Source of the DNA: Ralstonia pickettii DTP0602
GTDB lineage: Bacteria > Pseudomonadota > Gammaproteobacteria > Burkholderiales > Burkholderiaceae
Direction of reading: 5' to 3'
NCBI GenBank assembly: GCA_000471925.1
Contig: CP006667.1
Location: 1,736,001-1,800,000 of the forward strand
Length of the DNA: 64,000 nucleotides
A program made the position numbers and the translations under genes. The notes beneath the pieces were generated by a model. It ran no database searches. It was not told the origin of the DNA and was given only the letters and a program-made list of their open reading frames with translations. Positions 53,606 through 61,493 of the stretch are shown here, one piece after another. How positions within the stretch are numbered: the stretch's first letter is position 1; every line of letters begins with the position of its first letter.

Positions 53606-55155
53606 CAGAGGTCGTGCCCCGAATAGCTGAGGTTGAAGGATTTGTTGATCAGCGGGAAGTCCGGCACGATGTTGCCGATGATGGCGTGTTCGAGCACCGG
53701 CCAGTTCTGCCACGACGGGTCGTGGCAGTGGCAGCGGAGGATGCTGCCGTCATCGGCAAGTTCGAGCGCGACGAGGACTTCGCCACGCCAGCCCTCCACC
53801 CATCCTGCCCCGATGGCGGCACCGCTGGGCGCTTGCGGCACGATTCGCGCGGCGCCGTCAGGCAGGCCTGCACAGATGGCACGGATCAGTCGCAGCGACT
53901 CCAACACCTCATCGAATCGCACCGCCACGCGGGCGGCGACATCGCCGCCGCGGTGCGTGGCCATTTTCACGGCGAGGCAATCGTAGGGCAGCCAGGCATG
54001 GTCGCAGCGCAGGTCCGCCGCGTGACCGCTGGCACGTCCGGCCAGTCCGGTAAGCCCAAGCTGTGCGGCAAGCCGTGGCGTGACGCGGCCCGCCCCAAGA
54101 AAGCGGTCCTGCAGGCCCGCATGCTCGTCGTACACCGCACGCAGCACGCGTACTTCCCGCTCGATGTGGTCGCACTGCTGACGCAGGCGCTCAAGCATGG
54201 CTGGCGTCAGGTCGCGCGCAACGCCGCCCGGCACCACGGCGTCCATCATCAGCCGGTGACCGAAAGCCTCTCCGGACAGCCGCTGCCAGTCTTCGCGCAA
54301 GCGCGAGAATTGCGCCAGGCCGAAGGCCAGTCCGGCGTCATTGCCCAGCGCCCCTAAGTCACCCAGATGATTGGCTACGCGCTCGCGCTCGAGCATCAGG
54401 GCGCGAAGCCAGTTTGCCCGGGGCGGAGGCGCGCAGCCCCAGGCTGACTCCAGGGCCATGCAATAGGCCCAGGCAAAAGCCACGGTGGAATCGCCCGAGA
54501 CCCGGCCGGCCAGCCGGTAGCCCTCGAGCGGCGGCAGTTCGGTGAAACGCCGCTCGATGCCCTTGTGCGTGTAGCCCAGGTGTTCTTCCAGCCGCAGCAC
54601 CTTCTCGCCGACCACGGAAAAGCGGAAGTGGCCGGGTTCGATGATGCCGGCATGCACCGGGCCGACGGCGATCTCGTGCACCCCGTCGCCCTCCACACGC
54701 ACGAAAGGATAGTCGGCAGGTAGTTTGCCGGCCGTGGCCGCACCCGCCTGCGCGCCGCTTTGCAGCGGCCGCGCCCCTGGCGGCCAGCGGCCGTGGTCCA
54801 GCCAGGGCCGGGCATCGCGGTTGCCCTGCACGGCGATACCCACCAGGTCGGTCATGGCACGCTGCATCCGGCCCGCGCATGGGAATATGCCGGCCAGATC
54901 CGGCACCGCGGGTGCGATACCATCAAGCCGCAGTTCGAGCCATATCAGTCCCCGCGGCGTGGCGTACGTCACGCATGCCGTCAACGTACCGCCGACGGCA
55001 CCCCGGTCGATGCCCCACAGCGCAACGAGGCGCCCGCCCGCGTCCGCCACCGCACGGGCCGTGGCGGACCAGCCGTCTGGCCCAACCTGGCCGTGCCAGA
55101 CTGGCAGCGGCGCGGACAGCCGCTCCAGGTCGAGGCCGGGATCGGACAGTGTCAT
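53605..55155 (-). CDS. HyfG/NuoCD-like large subunit without NiFe ligands
   Basis: 516-aa fused 30-kDa/49-kDa-type subunit. The C-terminal part shows VHEIAVGPVHAGIIEPGHFR, VLRLEEHLGYTHKGIERRF and ANHLGDLGALGNDAGLAFG, as in HyfG/NuoD. In NiFe hydrogenases four cysteines (CGxC and CxxC near the end) bind the metal; here the first pair reads GRVSGDSTVAF and the second HDPSWQNWP, so all four are replaced. Hydrogenase activity is thus excluded; the complex belongs with 'energy-converting hydrogenase-related' complexes whose electron acceptor is unknown. The N-terminal ~130 residues correspond to NuoC. GGGGAG precedes the ATG at 55155. Confidence 0.88.
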   Translation of the reverse strand: MTLSDPGLDLERLSAPLPVWHGQVGPDGWSATARAVADAGGRLVALWGIDRGAVGGTLTACVTYATPRGLIWLELRLDGIAPAVPDLAGIFPCAGRMQRAMTDLVGIAVQGNRDARPWLDHGRWPPGARPLQSGAQAGAATAGKLPADYPFVRVEGDGVHEIAVGPVHAGIIEPGHFRFSVVGEKVLRLEEHLGYTHKGIERRFTELPPLEGYRLAGRVSGDSTVAFAWAYCMALESAWGCAPPPRANWLRALMLERERVANHLGDLGALGNDAGLAFGLAQFSRLREDWQRLSGEAFGHRLMMDAVVPGGVARDLTPAMLERLRQQCDHIEREVRVLRAVYDEHAGLQDRFLGAGRVTPRLAAQLGLTGLAGRASGHAADLRCDHAWLPYDCLAVKMATHRGGDVAARVAVRFDEVLESLRLIRAICAGLPDGAARIVPQAPSGAAIGAGWVEGWRGEVLVALELADDGSILRCHCHDPSWQNWPVLEHAIIGNIVPDFPLINKSFNLSYSGHDL

Positions 55156-55159
55156 CGGT

Positions 55160-56614
55160 TCAGCTCCCCAGCATTGCGGCTGCCTGCCGGTACCAAGTGT
55201 CGAGATACGGCGGAATATAGAGGCCCAGCATCAGCCCCAACGCGAGGTGCGTGAACACCGGGACCAGCGCTGGCGGATGCGCTAGGGGCTTGAGCGTGGT
55301 GTCGCCGAAGACCATCGGTTGCACCCGGCTGAACACCGCGGCGAACGCCAACCCGAGTGCGAGCAGCAGGAAGGGCGTGGCCCACGGCTGCTCGCGCATG
55401 GCGGTCGTGACGATCAGGAACTCGCTGGCAAAGACCCCGAACGGCGGCATGCCCAGGATGGCGAGCGCCCCCAACATCAGACCCCAGCCGACCGTGGGAC
55501 TGACACGGATCAGCCCGCGGATGTCGTCCATGACTTGCGTGCCCGCCTTCTGCGCGGCGTGGCCGACGGCGAAGAAGATTGCCGACTTGACCAGCGAATG
55601 CACCGTCATGTGCAGCAGGCCGGCATAGCTGGCGATCGGCCCGCCCATGCCGAAGGCGAAGGTCATCATGCCCATGTGCTCGATCGACGAATACGCGAAC
55701 ATGCGCTTGATGTCGCGCTGCCGGATCAGGAAGAAGACAGCCGCGACCACCGATAGCAGGCCGAACCCCATCATCAGGCGGCCGGTGAGCTGATTGCCCA
55801 GCGCCGCATCGGTCAGCACCTTGCAGCGCAGCACGGCATATAGCGCCACGTTGAGCAGCAGGCCGGAGAGCACGGCGGACACCGGGGTCGGCCCCTCGGC
55901 GTGGGCATCGGGCAGCCAGTTATGCAGCGGGACCAGGCCGACCTTAGTGCCATAGCCGATAAACAGGAAGGCGAACGCCAGCGTGATGATGTTGGGATCG
56001 AGCTGGCGCTTGACCGCGTCCAGGTTGGTCCACAGCAGCGCGCCACCCTCCGGGCCGATGACCTGTTCGGCGGCCATGTACAGCAGCACCGTGCCGAACA
56101 GCGCCTGGGCAATCCCCACCCCGCACAGGATGAAGTACTTCCATGCCGCTTCGAGGCTAGCGGCGGTGCGGTAGACGCTGACCAGCAGCACCGTGGTCAG
56201 CGTGGCGGCCTCCATCGCAACCCACACGATACCCATATTGTTGGTCGTCAGCGCCAGCAGCATGGTGAAGGTGAAGAGCTGGTACATGCTGTGGTACAGG
56301 CGCAGCCGCGGCGGCGTCATCTTGCCATGATCGTGCTCCACCTGCATGTACGGCCGCGAGAAAATCGAGGTGGTCAGGCCCACGAACGCGGTCAGCGCAA
56401 CCAGAAAGACGTTCAGGGCATCGATGTAGAACTCCCGGTCCCACGCCAGCATCGGACCATCGGCGACGATTTGCGCCGTCAGCACGCAGGCCGCGAGGAA
56501 TGTGCCCAGGCTGAAGGCGACGTTGATGTCGCGTGCGCGCTCGCGATGTCCCGTCAGCGCCAGCACCAGCCCACCGGCGAGCGGAAATCCGAGCAGAAAG
56601 GCCAGCGCGGTCAA
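55160..56614 (-). CDS. HyfF-like proton-translocating membrane subunit
   Basis: 484-aa antiporter-like subunit of the NuoL/M/N-Mrp superfamily with ~14 helices. Key polar residues of the proton path are present: WVAMEAATLTTVLLVSVYR with the helix-5 glutamate, GLVPLHNWLPDAHAEGPTPV with the lysine and histidine region, SSIEHMGMMTFAFGMG and HSLVKSAIFFAVGHAAQK. It would couple redox energy to H+ or Na+ movement. The start is a TTG at 56614, 1 nt after the upstream stop, with AAGGAGG at good spacing; an unusual but well-supported start. It is one of two such pumps in the operon, with HyfB. Confidence 0.88.
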   Translation of the reverse strand: MTALAFLLGFPLAGGLVLALTGHRERARDINVAFSLGTFLAACVLTAQIVADGPMLAWDREFYIDALNVFLVALTAFVGLTTSIFSRPYMQVEHDHGKMTPPRLRLYHSMYQLFTFTMLLALTTNNMGIVWVAMEAATLTTVLLVSVYRTAASLEAAWKYFILCGVGIAQALFGTVLLYMAAEQVIGPEGGALLWTNLDAVKRQLDPNIITLAFAFLFIGYGTKVGLVPLHNWLPDAHAEGPTPVSAVLSGLLLNVALYAVLRCKVLTDAALGNQLTGRLMMGFGLLSVVAAVFFLIRQRDIKRMFAYSSIEHMGMMTFAFGMGGPIASYAGLLHMTVHSLVKSAIFFAVGHAAQKAGTQVMDDIRGLIRVSPTVGWGLMLGALAILGMPPFGVFASEFLIVTTAMREQPWATPFLLLALGLAFAAVFSRVQPMVFGDTTLKPLAHPPALVPVFTHLALGLMLGLYIPPYLDTWYRQAAAMLGS

Positions 56615-56615
56615 C

Positions 56616-57275
56616 TCAATCCTCCTTCAGCTTCTCAAGGTGACGGATGTCCAGGCTGTCGAACTGCTCGCGGATCTGGAACATAAACACACCCAGGATC
56701 AGCACGCCGATCAGCACATCCAGCGCTATGCCTAACTCGACCACCATCGGCATGCCATAGGTCGCTGCGGTGGCGGCGAAGAAGAGGCCATTCTCCATCG
56801 CCAGGAAGCCGATGACCTGTGGCACCGCCTTGGAGCGCGTGATCATCATCAGGAAGGACAACAGCACGCAGGCCAGCGCGATGCCCAGCGTGCCGCTGGC
56901 GAGCTTCAGCGACAGCCGCGAGATCGGCATGGTGAGGTTGAACGCGAAGATCACCACCAGGATGCCGATCAGCATGGTGGTGGGGATGTTGATCAGCGTC
57001 TCAACGTCCCAGCGAATCTGGAGACGATCGATAACGCGGTGCAGCAGATAGGGGATGAGCAACACCTTGAGTATCAGGGTCAGGCCGGCCGACAGGTAAA
57101 GGTGCGGCTGGCCCGTCACGTAGCCGACGACGGCGGTGGCCAACGCCAGGGTCGCCCCCTGCAGCGTGAACAGGTGGATCAGCGACAGGATTCGTCGCTG
57201 CGAGATCATGGCGAAGGCGAGGATCAGTAGCACCGCGCCAAGTAGGTTGACAAACTGGGTCAGGAGCGCAGTCAT
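56616..57275 (-). CDS. HyfE-like membrane subunit
   Basis: 219-aa hydrophobic protein with about seven helices resembling HyfE (a NuoK-containing subunit of group 4 complexes). Visible features are AFAMISQRRILSLIHLFTLQ, YLSAGLTLILKVLLIPYLLH, IGFLAMENGLFFAATAATYG with the conserved helix glutamate of NuoK, and ELGIALDVLIGVLILGVFMF. It connects the antiporter modules to the membrane arm. No strong ribosome site is upstream; translation may depend on coupling to the NuoH-like gene 10 bp away. The stop is directly followed by the TTG start of the HyfF-like gene. Confidence 0.85.
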   Translation of the reverse strand: MTALLTQFVNLLGAVLLILAFAMISQRRILSLIHLFTLQGATLALATAVVGYVTGQPHLYLSAGLTLILKVLLIPYLLHRVIDRLQIRWDVETLINIPTTMLIGILVVIFAFNLTMPISRLSLKLASGTLGIALACVLLSFLMMITRSKAVPQVIGFLAMENGLFFAATAATYGMPMVVELGIALDVLIGVLILGVFMFQIREQFDSLDIRHLEKLKED

Positions 57276-57285
57276 TGCCGTGTTC

Positions 57286-58233
57286 TCAGTGAGCCAGCAG
57301 CAAGTGGACCAGCATCCCGATCACAGCCAGCAGAAAGGCGGTGGCCAGGAACTCCGGCACACGGAAGATGCGCATCTTGGCGCTTGCCGTCTCCAGCGCC
57401 GCCAGCAGGACCCCACCCACGATGAGCTTGAGCAGCAGCGCGGGCAGCGCCAGCAGCATGGCCAGGGGAGCGTGCGCTTCGGCAACGCCCCAGGGAAAGA
57501 ACAGCGCCAGGCCGATGCAGGAATAGGCGAACAGCTTGAGGCTCGCCGCCCATTCAAGGAGTGCCAGATGCCGGCCCGAGTATTCGAGAATCAGCGCCTC
57601 GTGGATCATCGTCAGCTCGAGGTGAGTGGCGGGATTGTCGACCGGTATTCGGGCATTCTCGGCCAGAGATACCATGGTGAACGCAACGCCGGCAAACGCC
57701 AGGCCCGGGTAGATGGCCAGGTCCCGGTGGGCGATCGTCTCGACAATGGTGGTGAGCGAGGTCGACTTGGAGATCAGCGAGGCGGAGAACAGCACCATCA
57801 GCAGCGCTGGTTCCGCCAGGAAGCCGATCAGCATCTCGCGCCGCGCGCCCAGCGTTCCAAAGGCGGTGCCAACGTCCATCGCTGCCAGCGAGATGAAGAC
57901 CCGCGCCAGCGCGAACAGGCCGACCAGGGCGATCGCGTCGGCGGCCGGTGCCAGTGGCAGGTCCGTGGAAACGGTAGGGATGATAGAGCAAGCGAGCGCC
58001 ATGCAGCCGAACACCACATAGGGCGTGGCGCGGAACAGCGGCGACGCATTATCTGCGACCACCGATTCCTTGTTGAATAGTTTGTGCAGCATTCGATACG
58101 GTTGCCAGAGGCTGGGCGCCGACTTGTTCTGCAGCCAGGCCCGCCACTGGTTGACCCAGCCGATCAGTAGTGGCGCCAACGCGATCGAGATCACAATCTC
58201 GAGTAGCTGTGACAGGATTCCGGTCAGGTTCAT
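57286..58233 (-). CDS. HyfC/NuoH-like membrane subunit
   Basis: 315-aa NuoH-type subunit (HyfC/HycD family) that forms the interface between hydrophilic and membrane arms. Characteristic segments are PLLIGWVNQWRAWLQNKSAP, LWQPYRMLHKLFNKESVV, FALARVFISLAAMDVGTAFG with TLGARREMLIGFLAEPAL, and ARIPVDNPATHLELTMIHEA then LILEYSGRHLALLEWA. The acidic residues of the E-channel (TLGARRE, ..HLELT..HE) are retained. About eight helices. GAGGG is just upstream of the ATG at 58233. It follows the HyfB-like gene by 7 bp. Confidence 0.9.
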   Translation of the reverse strand: MNLTGILSQLLEIVISIALAPLLIGWVNQWRAWLQNKSAPSLWQPYRMLHKLFNKESVVADNASPLFRATPYVVFGCMALACSIIPTVSTDLPLAPAADAIALVGLFALARVFISLAAMDVGTAFGTLGARREMLIGFLAEPALLMVLFSASLISKSTSLTTIVETIAHRDLAIYPGLAFAGVAFTMVSLAENARIPVDNPATHLELTMIHEALILEYSGRHLALLEWAASLKLFAYSCIGLALFFPWGVAEAHAPLAMLLALPALLLKLIVGGVLLAALETASAKMRIFRVPEFLATAFLLAVIGMLVHLLLAH

Positions 58234-58240
58234 GCAACCC

Positions 58241-60265
58241 TCATCGCATCACGGCCAGTAGCGTGGCGGCCAGGGTCACGAAGCTGTACAGCAGGTATGC
58301 CGAGATGCGTCCCTGTTGCATCAGGCCGATCAGCCGGGCCAGATACGACGCCAGATCGATCACGGGGACATACATCCAGCGCCAGAAATGATCCGCCACT
58401 GTGACCTGGTAGTGCGGCTGCTCATCGAATGGCGATGGCAGGTCGCGGCGCATCAGGAAAAACGGTTCAAAGATCTGGCGGATCGGCTGACCGAAACCCT
58501 CGGCGGTGTCCTGCATGCGCGCGGTGCCCCATGGGAAGCCGCAAGCCCAGGGCGGGCTGCGGCGAAGCCGACCGTGGTAGAAGCGGCGCACCAGCAGGTA
58601 GGCGAGGGCAACGCTGGCCAGAATGCCGAGCAGGAAAATGACCGGCCCATAGCTGGCCTGGGCCAGGCCATTGGGCGCCAGCAGCCAGCCGCTGGCGGCG
58701 GTCCGGGCGCCGAGTCCGCTTGCCACCAGTTGCTGCGTCACCGGATCGATCAACTGCACGAATTGGGTCGGCAGCAAGCCAAGCGCGATACAGCCCAGCG
58801 CGAGCCACAGCATGCCCGCGCGCTCCCAGCGGCCGGCGTCGTGCGCGTCGGCCAGCTTGAGCTCACGGGGCTGGCCGAGGAAGATCACACCGAAGAACTT
58901 GACCATGGTGTAGCCGGCCAGTGCCGCCACCAGCGCGATCAGCGCGGCGACCACCGGGATCAGCATGGTCAGTATCGGCTCCGGAAGACCCGGCGTGAAC
59001 AGGAAGCTTTGCAGCAGTAGCCACTCCGAGACGAAACCGCCGAGCGGCGGCAGCCCCGCGCTGGCCAGTACGCCCAGTAGCGTAAGCCAGCCCACCCATG
59101 GCATATAACGAATCAATCCGCCCAGCTTGCCCAGGCTTCTCTGCTCGGTGGCATGCAACACGCTTCCGGTCCCCAGAAAGAGCAGACTTTTGAAGAACGC
59201 ATGGCTGGCGACATGGTAGAGCGCAGCCGTCAGGGCCAGGGCGGCCATTGGCTTCATGCCGTAGGCCGAAAACAGCAAGGTCAGGCCCATGGCAACGAAG
59301 AGCAGGCCCATGTTCTCGATCGACGAATAAGCCAGAAGCCGCTTCATGTCGGTTTGTACCGCGGCAAAGACCACGCCGAACAGCGCCGTGGCCAATCCAA
59401 TGGCCAGCAGCAATCCGCCCCACCACCACAGACGCACCTGCAGCAGGTCGAAGGACACGCGCAGCAGGCCGTAGATGGCAGTGTTGAGCATGACGCCGCT
59501 CATCATTGCCGATACCGGTGACGGCGCTGCCGGATGCGCCTCCGGCAGCCAGACGTGCAGAGGCAGGACGCCGGCCTTGGCGCCAAATCCGAACAGGGCG
59601 AGCAGGAAACCGACGGAGGCCCAGAACGGCGTCAGCGCCTGGGCTCGCATGTTGGCAAACGTATAGTCGCCGGTGTTGGCCTGCAGCACGCCAAAACACA
59701 GCAGGATGGCGATCGCCCCGATGCGCGCCATCGTGATGTAGAGATAGCCGGCGGCGCGCACTTCGGCGATGCGGTGGTTGGCGGTCACCAAGAAGAACGA
59801 TGACAGCGCCATGGTTTCCCACATCACCATAAAAGAGTATGCGTCGTCAGCCAGGATCACCCCCGCCATGCTGGCAAGGAACAAGTGGTATTCAAGACAA
59901 AGCAGGCCCGGCGGCGTGCCTTCCCCCTTGCGGAAGTAGCCAGCCGCAAACGTCGAGATGCCGGCCGCTGCTCCCCCCATTGCCATCAGGAAGTAGGCTG
60001 ACAGGCTGTCGAGCCGGACGTGGAACGGCAGCGCGGGCAGGCCAACGGGCAGCACGGCAGCCTCGGGCGTGCCGAAGACGGCGTGGAGCGCCAGACCGAA
60101 AAGCGCCAGCCCTAGCAGTCCCCCGATGGGGAATAGCACTTGGGATACCAAAGCAAGCCGATGCAGCGCCAGGACCCCAGTCACGCCGACAAGCAGCCAG
60201 GCCCCAACCACAATCAGCATCCAGTCGAGATGAAGCCATTGCGTGAGAGGGGGCACGCTGCTCAT
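58241..60265 (-). CDS. HyfB-like antiporter subunit
   Basis: 674-aa NuoL-like subunit with ~16 helices, including YSFMVMWETMALSSFFLVTA with the essential glutamate, FGFGAKAGVLPLHVWLPEAH with PAAPSPVSAMMSGVML, SSIENMGLLFVAMGLTLLFS and HVASHAFFKSLLFLGTGSVL. The C-terminal region (RRSPPWACGFPWGTARMQDT) is typical of HyfB/HycC. It would translocate ions, together with HyfF. The start lies 3 nt after the stop of the RHH gene (TGACCCATG), so the regulator and the complex are almost certainly co-transcribed. Confidence 0.9.
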   Translation of the reverse strand: MSSVPPLTQWLHLDWMLIVVGAWLLVGVTGVLALHRLALVSQVLFPIGGLLGLALFGLALHAVFGTPEAAVLPVGLPALPFHVRLDSLSAYFLMAMGGAAAGISTFAAGYFRKGEGTPPGLLCLEYHLFLASMAGVILADDAYSFMVMWETMALSSFFLVTANHRIAEVRAAGYLYITMARIGAIAILLCFGVLQANTGDYTFANMRAQALTPFWASVGFLLALFGFGAKAGVLPLHVWLPEAHPAAPSPVSAMMSGVMLNTAIYGLLRVSFDLLQVRLWWWGGLLLAIGLATALFGVVFAAVQTDMKRLLAYSSIENMGLLFVAMGLTLLFSAYGMKPMAALALTAALYHVASHAFFKSLLFLGTGSVLHATEQRSLGKLGGLIRYMPWVGWLTLLGVLASAGLPPLGGFVSEWLLLQSFLFTPGLPEPILTMLIPVVAALIALVAALAGYTMVKFFGVIFLGQPRELKLADAHDAGRWERAGMLWLALGCIALGLLPTQFVQLIDPVTQQLVASGLGARTAASGWLLAPNGLAQASYGPVIFLLGILASVALAYLLVRRFYHGRLRRSPPWACGFPWGTARMQDTAEGFGQPIRQIFEPFFLMRRDLPSPFDEQPHYQVTVADHFWRWMYVPVIDLASYLARLIGLMQQGRISAYLLYSFVTLAATLLAVMR

Positions 60266-60268
60266 GGG

Positions 60269-60544
60269 TCAGGCTCCGCGACGGGTTGCACGGCGCTTGG
60301 CGGGAGGTGCCGCGCCGCGCCGCGACGGCGCGCCCACCGGTGACCTCTCATTGCCGATGGCTTCCGCTTTGTCCGTGTCCACGCCGCTGGGGGCATACTG
60401 GACGCCATGTTGGGCCAGGTAGTCGCGGATAAGACGCCGTATCACCTGCGATGCGGTCAGATCCTGCTGTGCACAAAGGCGCTCGAAGGCAGCCTTTTTG
60501 TTGGGATCGATGAGCAGCGTAAGCCGAGCGGTCTTTTGCTCCAT
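60269..60544 (-). CDS. Ribbon-helix-helix DNA-binding protein (paralogue 2), first gene of the Hyf-like operon
   Basis: 91-aa protein: RHH domain in residues ~5-48 (TARLTLLIDPNKKAAFERLC, AQQDLTASQVIRRLIRDYLA) and a basic, disordered tail (PSRRGAAPPAKRRATRRGA). The N-terminal 47 residues are closely similar to the protein at 52610, but the tail is unrelated. The ATG at 60544 has GAGG upstream. Being the first gene of the operon with a palindrome overlapping its own -10 box, it is probably an autorepressor controlling the whole membrane complex. An antitoxin role is less likely as no toxin is present. Confidence 0.85.
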   Translation of the reverse strand: MEQKTARLTLLIDPNKKAAFERLCAQQDLTASQVIRRLIRDYLAQHGVQYAPSGVDTDKAEAIGNERSPVGAPSRRGAAPPAKRRATRRGA

Positions 60545-60567
60545 GGGAGCCTCAAGATGGCAATACG

Positions 60568-60612
60568 ATGATTACATGAATCACATCATAGATGATGGCC
60601 ATGCGAATCCAA
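60568..60612 (-). promoter_or_regulatory. Promoter and overlapping operator of the Hyf-like operon
   Basis: Read on the minus strand, TTGGAT (60612-60607) and TATGAT (60590-60585) are separated by 16 bp and lie ~40-70 nt before the RHH start. The -10 box sits at the edge of nested inverted repeats ATGAT/ATCAT (60568-60572, 60585-60589) and TGATT-acatg-AATCA (60569-60583). The outer ATGAT/ATCAT halves also occur in the palindrome before the other RHH gene. Confidence 0.55.
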
Positions 60613-60644
60613 AGGGCTAGACGCTACCATTCCTTGACCACCGC

Positions 60645-61146
60645 TTGACGGCGGATCCGACCGATGCTGGCGGCAACTACCGTATTGCCACGCCTGCAAT
60701 CGAAACCTTCTATGAATTTGTTGCTCGATGTCTACGCTACCGGGTCATGGGAGCATTGATCTATGGTCCTTCCCGCATCGGCAAGACCAGGGCCATCGAA
60801 TACGTGCGGTTGCTGCTGGCGCGCGGTCACCCGAAGATGACGAGCTACCGCGCGCAATGTGAACACAAGCCGCGGCATGCCGAAGGCCCGTTCTTTGCGA
60901 ATCTGCTTGAGGCTGTTGGCGACCCGGATCCGAACGCAGGTTCCAATCCGCCCAAGCGTATGCGGCTGGCCCTGCGGATTCGTGAGGCCGCGGCCCGGGC
61001 GGGAAGCGGCACTGTGCTGCTCTTCTGCGACGAGGCAGCGCTACAACGATAATGAGTACGAGTGGCTGCGTGATGTCCACGACTGTCTCGATCGGCAGCA
61101 GATCTCACGATCGGAAAGAGGCTGGGAGAAAAGGCCACGAAGGTGA
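60645..61146 (+). pseudogene. TnsC/TniB-like transposition ATPase, frameshifted and truncated
   Basis: AAA+ ATPase remnant of the kind that selects targets in Tn7/Tn5053-like transposition. ALIYGPSRIGKTRAIEYVRL is the Walker A region. Walker B begins as TVLLFCDEA, where a frameshift at about 61035 moves the reading to QRYNDNEYEWLRDVHDCLDR in the next frame, a segment strongly conserved in this family. The C-terminal half is missing after ~61120. The other transposition genes are not in the window. It likely marks an old transposon insertion next to the Hyf-like operon. Confidence 0.7.
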
Positions 61147-61249
61147 TCTACAAAACCGATGTCGCTTGCGCGACAATGAACATACCGACAACAACGGCGG
61201 AGCGCGCCGCCGGACTGTTTGACGAACAGAGCGATGCAGTCAGATAGAT

Positions 61250-61448
61250 GATCTGGAGCGCCATTGCAATAGCACATGAGGCCAGCGCCCACGTGGGCTT
61301 GTGCGGAAAAGCACCGAGCGACCGTATTGGTTTCGCCGGATTCCTGGGCGAATGCGGGATCGATTCCATTTCAGTGACCCCGGACAGCTTCATAGCGGTC
61401 AAGCACACAGTTGCCGCCGCCGAAGCCGCCATGGCGATGGCGCGTTGA
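61250..61448 (+). pseudogene. C-terminal fragment of phosphoenolpyruvate synthase
   Basis: A 66-codon frame reads IAHEASAHVGLCGKAPSDRI then GFAGFLGECGIDSISVTPDS and FIAVKHTVAAAEAA. The VG(L/I)CG.APSD...FA.FL...GIDSIS..PDS pattern is the conserved C-terminus of PEP synthase (PpsA), near the catalytic cysteine loop. The other ~730 residues are absent. The fragment sits directly upstream of the PfkB gene, suggesting a former pps-pfkB pair. Confidence 0.7.
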
Positions 61449-61493
61449 ACAACAACCCTTCAGCATACGGCGGGGCCATGCCAACCCTGATGG

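Noticed and set aside
53605..55155. Functional NiFe hydrogenase
   Set aside because: All four ligand cysteines of the large subunit are replaced and no maturation genes are present.
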